The notes beneath the pieces are model-generated. The model worked only from the letters and a program-made list of their open reading frames with translations. It searched no databases and was not told the DNA's origin. Shown piece after piece: positions 56,851 to 64,000 of a DNA stretch of 64,000 bases; within the stretch, counting starts at the first letter, position 1, and every line of letters begins with the position of its first letter. This stretch comes from Pinus tabuliformis (taxonomy: Eukaryota; Streptophyta; Pinopsida; Pinales; Pinaceae): positions 363,107,750 to 363,171,749 of the forward strand of contig CM062814.1 of NCBI GenBank assembly GCA_031772625.1, read 5' to 3'. A program made the position numbers and the translations under genes.

Positions 56851-57563
56851 GGAAGGAAGATGCTACTTCAGGAGAGGTAGTGGAGGCTACTGTGTACAAG
56901 CAGCTTGTGGGTTCACTGATGTACTTAGTGAACACATGACCAGATTTGTGCTATGCGGTGAACCAACTCAGTCAAGCAATGGTTCAACCTATCAATATGT
57001 TTTAGAAGCCAGCAAAGCATGTATTGAGATACCTCAAAGGCACATCTCAGTATGGATTATGGTACGGATGGATAGAAGGAGTAAAGCTACAGGGCTTCAT
57101 TGATGCAGATTAGGTAGGGAGTCCATCAGATTGAAAGAGCACATCAAGAGGGATTTTCAACCTTGGGTCAGTAGTAGTTTCTTGGTACAACAGGAAACAG
57201 AGGTTGGTTGCAATCAGCTTAGTAGAGGAAGAATACGTGGTTGCAAGTCAGGCAGCATGTGAGGCCATTTGCATGCGGAAAATCCTAGTTGGTTTGTTTG
57301 TTTAGAGGATGGATCCAACTGTGATCTATTGTGATAATCAAAGTTGTAACAAACTCTCTAAGAATCCAGTATTTCATGATAGGTACAAGCACATTGACAT
57401 CCGATATCATCATCTCAGATACTGTGTAGCAAGGAGGATCATGTTGCTACAATATATTTTGACAAAGGAGCAAGATCTAACATCTTGACAAAGGCATTGT
57501 CAAAGTGTAAATATGAGTTCCATAGAGATAGGATCAGGGTAGCAGATAATCCCTTTGTTGTTT
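56851..57563 (+). pseudogene. Copia E RNase H
   Basis: Reading past stops: KQLVGSLMYLVNT, PDLCYAVNQLSQAM, HVLRYLKGTSQYGLWY, GFIDAD, GIFNLGSVVVSWYNRKQRLV, VIYCDNQSCNKLSKNPVFHD, RYKHIDIRYHHLR. Many stops are TAG. It ends just before the polypurine tract. Confidence 0.78.
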
Positions 57564-57571
57564 AGAGGGAG
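57564..57571 (+). promoter_or_regulatory. Polypurine tract of Copia E
   Basis: AGAGGGAG directly before LTR 2 (TGTTGAAATG). Confidence 0.7.
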
Positions 57572-58568
57572 TGTTGAAATGTGGCAACAAGAATATTCCA
57601 ATTTTAATTTGTCTTTGAATTAAAGTTGTGAATTAAAATTCGAATTTAGTCTCACCAGCTACTTGGAAATAATTAATTAATTCATTATGGATTAATTAGT
57701 TGGAGAAATTCAAGTTAGAAGTCTTTCTAAATTCATGACACAATTATCCATTAAATTAAGGAGATTATCCCTTAATTATAGAGATAAGATTGAGTTATAT
57801 TCGAGTTGTAATTAGTTAGCTCAGTTTACTGAGTTAAGTCCAGTAAAATTAGTTCCAAACTGTTTGAAGAACTAATTATGAGTTATCAGTCAGTTGATGC
57901 GTGCATGCACTCAACCAGTGTGCTCCAGATAACTGAAGATTCCCTCATCGGTAACTCATGGATGTATATTTTGAGAAAGACCCAGTTGAGCTAAATGTCA
58001 AGGATAATGTACTATCAATTGCATGTGTTTTCCTATAAAGGAAACTCATGCATGCAGTCAAGGTAAGGTTCCTTGAGGATTGTGCAGTTCTCATAGGGTG
58101 TGAGATCAGTGTGAGAGATCACTGTTCCACTTGGTAATAGGAGGATCACCCAGGAGAAACAGTGCAAGGAAATAGGAGCTTGGAGGGTAGAGAGGAAGGC
58201 TTGTGAGAATCCAAATTTGCCTCTGAGCATCTAAGAGGATTGTACTGAGAGTTGGCTAGCTGTGAGATCTAAGGCTTTGTATAACTCCTATGTATTTCCA
58301 ACTTGTATGATAATAAAGATAATGGAGTTTTTAGCTGAGGCTTTCCCCTGAGTATATTCTGTGTTTCATGTGCATTGATTCTTCTTCTTCTGGTTATATG
58401 TGTTCAACTCGATCTTTCTCAATCTTTAAGATTTTACAAAGAAAATTGTTAGTAGAAGTAGATTATAGTATTTTTCTTTGGTATATTGCATTATCATCTT
58501 AATCTAAAGTCATATTTTCTACATAGGTCTCAGAGCAAGATTTGTAGAGAATTTGAAGAATTTCTACA
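57572..58568 (+). repeat. LTR 2 of Copia E (997 bp)
   Basis: Same start and end as LTR 1, with small indels such as the extra segment near 57640 and near 57770. Divergence from LTR 1 is clearly above that of the Copia A LTR pair by eye. It is followed by a well-kept PBS. Confidence 0.9.
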
Positions 58569-59137
58569 TGGTATCAGAGCTGTGAATAGTATACTGAGAA
58601 GAGAATTGGAAGTTTGAATTCCAGGGTTGTAGGTGCAAATCTAATTCATATCATACTTAAATTGATATAGGACATTATGCGACTAATTTCCCATTGAAGA
58701 AGTCCAAGGAGGGATCCTTAGAAGCATCGGAAGGTGATGCATTGGCCTCTTAGTTTGAAATGGACTTTACCCTCATCGCATGCATGGTGTCATCAATGAT
58801 GGGATGTGTCTCGTATATTGATAGTGGAGCCTCATTCCACATGACCGGCGATAAAATTTTATTCAGTACCTTGGAGGATAAATACCTCAAGGTGCACATA
58901 GAGATGAGTGATGACAGAAAGTATAGTGTTTCAGGAGTGGACACAGTTCCTTTTTAGAGGGAGCATGGAGTTGCTATCACTTTGATAGATATGAAGTATG
59001 TGCCTGGACTGAAGAAGAACTTGGTATCGGTCGCGATGTTGGAGTACAAAGGCTACAATGTTGTCTTCAGTAAAGGAAAGGTATTCCTAAGACACATAGC
59101 CATGGGTTAGACCAAGAGGATAGGGATTCGGGTGAAT
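58569..59137 (+). pseudogene. Second, truncated internal copy of Copia E (PBS to protease)
   Basis: It begins with the PBS TGGTATCAGAGCT (58569-58581), then the knuckle remnant (GHYATN) and protease CVSYIDSGASFHMTGDKILF, with an intact D-S-G where the first copy has D-N-G. It ends in the GIRV region at about 59137 and changes directly to Gypsy RT. It lacks gag in the same way as the first copy. Confidence 0.85.
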
Positions 59138-60240
59138 ATTTGTGTCAATTGTAGAGAGTTAAACAAAGAAAACAAGAGGGACCATTTCCCTCTACCTTTA
59201 ATTGACCAAGTGTTAGATGGCCTAGCGGGGAAGAAGTTTCTATCTTTCCTAGATGGGTTCAGTGAGTACAATCAAATCTAGATCAGCCTAGAAGACCAGG
59301 ATAAAACCATCTTCACTTGTCCTTGGGATACTTTCACCTATAGGGTCCTTCCTTTTGGCCTATGCAATGCCCCTGCCACTTTCCAGCGAGTAATCATGAG
59401 TATGTTTGCTGAGCTAGTCCATTATGCAATAGAAATTTATATGGATGAATTTACACCCTATGGGTGTGATTTCCAGGAGGCTCTATTCAACTTAGATAAG
59501 GTGCTAAACAAATGCATTGAAATGAACATGTCCCTTAGTCCAAAAAAAAGTGAGTTCTTGATGACTGCACAGACTATTATAGGTCATTTAATATCCCAGA
59601 AAGGACTGCAAGTGGATCCAATTAAGATAGCCATCATCCAAAGGGTCCCACCTACACAAAAATAGAGAGATGTTAAAAGTTTTCCAGGTTTAGCTGGATA
59701 ATATTAGAGATTCATAAAAGACTTCAAAAAGTTAGCTTCTCCTTTATTTGGGTTCTTGGCCAAAGACTCTGGATTTTTATGGTCAAAAAGTTGTCAAGAG
59801 GCCCTGGACACCATGAATGACAAGTTGACCACTGCGCCTATTCTTCGAGGCCCAAATTTTGCCCTTCCTTTCCATATACATGCTGATGCCTCTCACAAAA
59901 CCATAGGAGCAACTCTAGGCAAGATATATGACAAGTTACCTTATGACATTTACTTCATCAGTAAGAATCTGTCAAAGGCCGAACTAAACTACACAATGAC
60001 TGAAAAGGAGCTCCTAGCTGTTGTGCATTCATTGAACAAATTTAGGCATTAAATTACAGGTTCCCAAACATTTGTACATATTGACCATGTTGCAGTTAAA
60101 TACTTGATGACTAAACCTAATGTGAATTCCTAGATTATTAGATGGTTACTTTTAGTACAACAATTTGATCTAACTATTATTGATAAGCCTAGCAAGGAGA
60201 ATGTTGTTGTAGATTTTTTATCTAGATAAACTTTTTCTAT
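59138..60240 (+). pseudogene. Gypsy F reverse transcriptase and RNase H
   Basis: The frame enters RT in the middle: ICVNCRELNKENKRDHFPLP, LDGFSEYNQI, YRVLPFGLCNAPATFQRVIM. The catalytic box reads YMDEFTPYG where the family has Y-M-D-D, so the second Asp is lost. The thumb follows (LNKCIEMNMSLSPKKSEFLM, GHLISQKGLQVDP). RNase H follows: PNFALPFHIHADASHKTIGA, KNLSKAELNYTMTEKELLAV, FVHIDHVAVKYLMTK. RT blocks before ICVN are missing at the Copia E junction. Confidence 0.85.
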
Positions 60241-61638
60241 AGGAGAAGAAGGAATGGTTGATGATCAGTTACCGGATGAACAATTATTCTCCATTTTAGT
60301 TCTCTCTCCATGGTTTTCTGACATAGAAAACTACTTGGTGTCAACATAGTTCCCACCGAATTTGTCCTCCAAAGAGAAAAGCAAGATTGTGAGGAAGAGC
60401 ACCCCATTCACTTGGATTGGGGTAACCTCTTCAAACTAGGCCCGTGTCAAATTCTGAGAAGATGTGTCAGGGAGGAGGAAGTCTTTGACATCCTTCTGAT
60501 CTGTAATGATGGGCCTTATGGAGGTCACTTTGCAGCCAACAGGACAACATTCAAGGTGCTACAACCTAGGTATTATTAGCTCACTCTTCATCAGGATGTG
60601 AGAAGGAATACTAGTCAGTGTGATTGTTGCCATAGGATGGGAAAGCCTACCCCAAGGGATGAAATGCCTCTGCAACCTCAAGCAACTTTCGAGCCATTTG
60701 AAAAGTGGGGCATAGATTTCATTGGACACATTAACCCTCCATCCAGGAGAAAGAAGTACATTATTGTGTGCACTGACTATTTAACCAAGTGCGCTGAAAC
60801 AAAGGAAATCAAGGAAGCCACAGAGGAGAAAGTGGCTAAGTTCTTAAGGGAAAATGTATTTTATAAGTTTGGGTACCCTAGAGAACTAGTCACTAATCAA
60901 GGAAGCCAGTTTACATCTCACATGATTGAAAATTTGTAAACCAGCACAAGATCAAGCATAGAACATCCACTCCTTACGACCCACAAGCTAATGGGAAAGT
61001 GGAGGTGAACAAGAGTGTCGGAGAGCGTTCAAACCAAATTGATTAGCAACAATACAAAGGACTAGGCAGATAGATTAGTTGAGGCCACTTGGGCCTTCAA
61101 TACCACCTAGAAGACCACCACTAGATTCACTCCTTATGAGTTGGTCTATGGGAAGAAGGCCATATTGTCCATTGAATTTGTGTACAACACGTTAAGAATG
61201 GAAACACAATGAGGTCTAGATCTCACCAGGGCACAACAGGAGAGAATGCTCTAGCTGAATGGGTTAGATGAGTTTAGAGTGTAGGCCCTCCTGCACATAC
61301 AGGTGACTCAAGTTCAAAGGAAGATATGGCAGGATAAGAACATAAAGGACAAACAATTTCAATAAGGTGATTGGGCTTTGATTTATGATTCCAGATACAA
61401 GGATTTTAAAGGCAAGTTAAGGAATAGATGGTTAGGGCCTTATGTCATAGAGAAATGTCATGATAATGGTTCAGTGCAGATAAGAACCACTGATGCAGAG
61501 GCTATTCCTTTACTTGTCAATGGGCCCAAATTGAAGGTCTACAAGAAGCCTTTATCAAAGAAAGAATTCATTAATGGCATCAATAGGACAGTGATGATGG
61601 TGGACAAAGTCTTAGCTTCTACCCGATCAAGTAACTGA
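60241..61638 (+). pseudogene. Gypsy F integrase
   Basis: The zinc module is NDGPYGGHFAANRTTFKVL-like, then SQCDCCHRMGKPTPRDEMPL. Core motifs are FEKWGIDFIGHINPP (first Asp), VTNQGSQFTSHMIENL (second Asp changed to Asn) and a shifted GKVEVNK (Glu). The C-terminal part is FNTT, TTRFTPYELVYGKKAILSIE, then 61378-61638 DSRYKDFKGKLRNRWLGPYV ending with KEFINGINRTVM. TAG and TAA stops are frequent. Length and order suit an Athila/Tat-like integrase without chromodomain. Confidence 0.83.
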
Positions 61639-61669
61639 AAAAAGAAAAGAAAAGAGAAAAAATAAGGAG

Positions 61670-61845
61670 ACTCGGGTGAAAGCCTCCATGAGGCACCTGA
61701 GTGCCACTGTTGGGTTGAAAACCTCTTGAGGTGGCCCAATGGTGTCAAAAGCAAAAAAAAGAGATTAAAAGATCTTTGGGTGAAAACCTCTTTTGAGGCA
61801 CCCAGGGCAAGCAACTATGATGAAAACCTCTTAGAGGCAGACTAG
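61670..61845 (+). repeat. Four hairpin-forming repeats after integrase
   Basis: Four imperfect copies of a GGGTGAAAACCTC-n-GAGGCACCC unit start at about 61674, 61711, 61778 and 61819. Each can fold: inner stems GCCTC/GAGGC, CCTC/GAGG, CCTC/GAGG and CCTCT/AGAGG, with outer stems such as GGGTG/CACCC in copy 3. They lie within 180 bases of the pol stop. Confidence 0.8.
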
Positions 61846-63460
61846 TTGTTTTCAAACAAAAAAAAACAAACAAAAAAAAGAGAGAAAAGAAAATTTTGAA
61901 AATGTTGTTTGCAGGTGAGAAGGAGGAGGATCAAAGCAATAAGAGAGGATCAAAAGGACCTATATAGTTCATGTTTTTATTCCTCCATTCCATATCCTTA
62001 ATCATCCCATCATTCCGACCATTTATGGACTCATCTAGCTCAGTTTGCAAGGGTTATGTGTTTTCTACAGGATTCCATGTAAACCTACAGGATTCTCTGA
62101 AAACCTACAGGATGATCTTGTAGGATTACAGTGGCTTGGGAATCCCAAGGAAAGTGACCCTAGAGCAAGGGGATGACCTATTGGTGTCAAAAAAAATAAT
62201 TTCTTCACCACCTCAGCACCATGTCTCTCTACACCATTATTACCCCTACATTCATTTGATAAGTTAGTTTTAAAAAAAATGATTGTTTTCATAGAAAAAA
62301 AACAAATAAAAGAGGATAAAGACAGAGAACAAGGGGACAACACTTGAAGGCTATACCTCTCATTCACCAATCCCTAGACCCCTTCTCTACCCATGACAAC
62401 CATCCTCATGCTCCAGAAGTGAAGGAATGAATAAAAATTTAGGGGAGAGGCATCTAGATGACATCTTATAGGAAATCTTGTAGCAGTCTATCCCACAAAC
62501 CAAAAAATTCATAGGTTGTAGTCATCTTCAGCATGGAGATCCAAATGTCAAAGAATCTCCTCCAAAGCTTAGAAGCAGAAGCAAGATCATTATCATCACC
62601 ATCCAATATGTGCACATCAAAGAAGAAACATCAAAGGATGACAATAGAAAAAGAGAAAAACACATGGAGCAAATACACAACAAGGACATCACTCTCCAAT
62701 AGGAAGGATCAAGGCATCTTACTGCAGGTATGTTATCTCGCTTAAGATTTCTCGTTAGCATAATATGATCAAACATGTATATTTGTGAAAGAGTTGGTTT
62801 TATAAGCAAAGGTGGCCAGTTAAGTTGGCCACCTTCGACAGTCAACCAGGAGAATATAGTGAGTTCATTACACATGTGGCAATAGTCAAATCAGGAGAAA
62901 GAAGAGATGAGGTTGAAAGTGGTTAAGTTACGGATGCCCAAAGTGGGAGTTGATTATGAGGTAAGGAGAATGATGATGTTGTAGTGGGACCAACGGTCCA
63001 AAAACAGGTACTCATTCCTCACTTGCCAGCACACCATCCCACTCAAATCACCCATATGAGGAAATAAAACACTAATTCCCATGCATAGGAGGCATTCTGA
63101 ATCTTAAGGCTACATCGAAGCAAGCTTGTTCTTGGCCCCTGAAGTAGTCTACAGGAAATACAATGAGCATTTTTTTTCAGTGTAGGAGCACCTATAGGAT
63201 CCTATACGAAAACCTACAGGATTCAAAACAATCATCTATAGGATTGGCAGAGGGAATTTAAGATGGGAAAAACCAAAGGTTGGCTTCATCAGGCAGTGAC
63301 AAGGAGCTAGGAGCTATACCTTCCCATTAGAATTTCGAGTTATACCTATACAACCCTCCACATCCATCAGAAAAATGACAGGGGCATTTAACAAGAGGGA
63401 ACACACCAACACAGCGGGAATTCATCAACACCCTCCCGTAGTAGAGATATTCAGAATGCA
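61846..63460 (+). other. Non-coding region of Gypsy F between integrase and accessory ORF
   Basis: An A-rich run at 61855-61895 is followed by three 20-base CTACAGGATT repeats (62065-62122) and a looser second cluster (63187-63245). No open frame here has recognisable content. Confidence 0.5.
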
Positions 63461-63940
63461 CAATTAGATGAGTTTCTTTGAAAAAATGAGGGATATGATG
63501 TTCAAGTGGAAAAAGACATTGCTCTCTCCCTCATACCACTAACTAGGACCCATGCCACTGTTGTGGTGAAAGGCCTCTATGTAGAACTCACCCCTGAAGT
63601 CATAGGCAAAATCACCACACTTCCTTTAGGGTTGCCTTAAAGAAAGGAATATAAGGGTAACAACCAAATTGCAAAGAAGAAATTATTTTTTGAAGGAGAG
63701 GAGGCAATGGAAGAAAAAAAATGGTTTCAGAAGAGAAAGCCTTCCATATCCTTCGAATGAAATTAGCTACCACCTCATTAAGAATACATCATGTGATGGT
63801 AGGTACAATGTGGTATATGGGTACCATTTTAGGCTTCTCCAAGAGCTGAGGTTTGGAGCAAATACACCTCCTCAAAACAGACTAAGCATATCCTACTTTC
63901 ATCTTCAATCAGTGATATATATGAGCATCAAGGTGTAGGG
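63461..63940 (+). pseudogene. Gypsy F sense accessory ORF (plant transposon protein-like)
   Basis: Reading past stops and a frameshift near 63700: YDVQVEKDIALSLIPLTRTH, VVVKGLYVELTPEVIGKITT, LPLGLP, then in another frame NGFRRESLPYPSNEISYHLI, NTSCDGRYNVVYGYHFRLLQ and ELRFGANTPPQNRLSISYFH. This is the pattern of the domain often annotated as putative plant transposon protein in Gypsy accessory ORFs (from memory). It begins about 1.8 kb after integrase and may run past the usable sequence near the window end. Confidence 0.6.
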
Positions 63941-64000
63941 AGGAAACCATGAAAAAACTAGCCCATCATGTGTTAATTAAAATTATCCTAGAATATGCCC

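Larger units (their letters stand above)
49471..59137 (+). mobile_element. Copia element E, LTR-internal-LTR-partial internal
   Basis: Two LTRs of about 1 kb (49471-50453 and 57572-58568) flank an internal region, and a second copy of the first roughly 570 internal bases follows the second LTR. It then changes directly to Gypsy RT sequence at about 59137. So the insertion is not a simple LTR-to-LTR copy. gag is absent from both internal copies. The first internal region also contains a separate 3.75-kb insertion (51638-55391). No target duplication can be checked because the right end is lost. Confidence 0.85.

Noticed and set aside
62528..62875. 115-codon minus-strand frame with hydrophobic runs, possibly a membrane protein
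   Set aside because: No motif or start context and no continuity with neighbours. It lies in Gypsy F non-coding sequence.
1..64000. CRISPR arrays, bacterial operons, rRNA genes
   Set aside because: No regularly spaced identical repeats, no ribosome-binding-site-led gene runs and no rRNA-like conserved blocks. The window is eukaryotic.

Overview
This window looks like plant nuclear DNA made almost entirely of old, nested transposable elements. No intact protein-coding host gene is visible. The evidence is plant-type Copia and Gypsy polyproteins, Copia primer-binding sites that match initiator-Met tRNA (TGGTATCAGAGC type), a CACTA transposon end, a LINE remnant, and a decayed copy of a plant-type transmembrane 9 superfamily gene. 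Low gene density, deep decay and multi-level nesting suggest a large genome such as a gymnosperm, but that is inference and I cannot name the species.

Left stack, 1-13.9 kb. A Gypsy element (C, + strand) was hit inside its gag by a Copia element (B, - strand, 566-11686). B was then hit inside its 3' LTR by a second Copia (A, - strand, 704-6742). Both insertions can be shown from the sequence: the gag frame of C resumes across B, and the intact LTR of B at 11190 serves as the empty site for A. C has also lost most of RT, RNase H and integrase.

Middle Gypsy, about 13.9-23.4 kb. Gypsy D (+ strand) can be followed from gag (several zinc knuckles) through protease, an unusual second gag-like module, RT, RNase H and integrase to a long sense accessory ORF after integrase. 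The whole coding region is riddled with TAG stops, mostly where CAG (Gln) is expected, as if methylated CHG sites had been deaminated.

Sparse region, about 23.5-47.4 kb. It holds microsatellites, a diverged direct repeat, an unrecognised minus-strand coding remnant, a Copia 3' end related to A, isolated exon-like blocks on the minus strand (one of 63 codons with clean splice borders), a Ser/Gln-rich plant pseudogene on the plus strand, a LINE 3' end with a poly(A) tail, a TM9SF pseudogene, and the end of a CACTA transposon with a dense subterminal repeat field.

Right stack, 47.4-64 kb. Gypsy F (+ strand; gag-PR at 47.4-49.5 kb, RT-INT at 59.1-61.6 kb, accessory ORF at 63.5-63.9 kb) was entered by Copia E (49471 to about 59137). 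E has the order LTR, internal region, LTR, partial internal region. It lacks gag, and it contains an unidentified 3.75-kb insertion with TG...CA ends. The E-F right junction has lost flanking Gypsy sequence.

None of the element copies here looks able to move. The most interesting points are the domain order of Gypsy D, the sense accessory ORFs in D and F, the gag-less Copia E, and the unclassified telobox-rich insertion.
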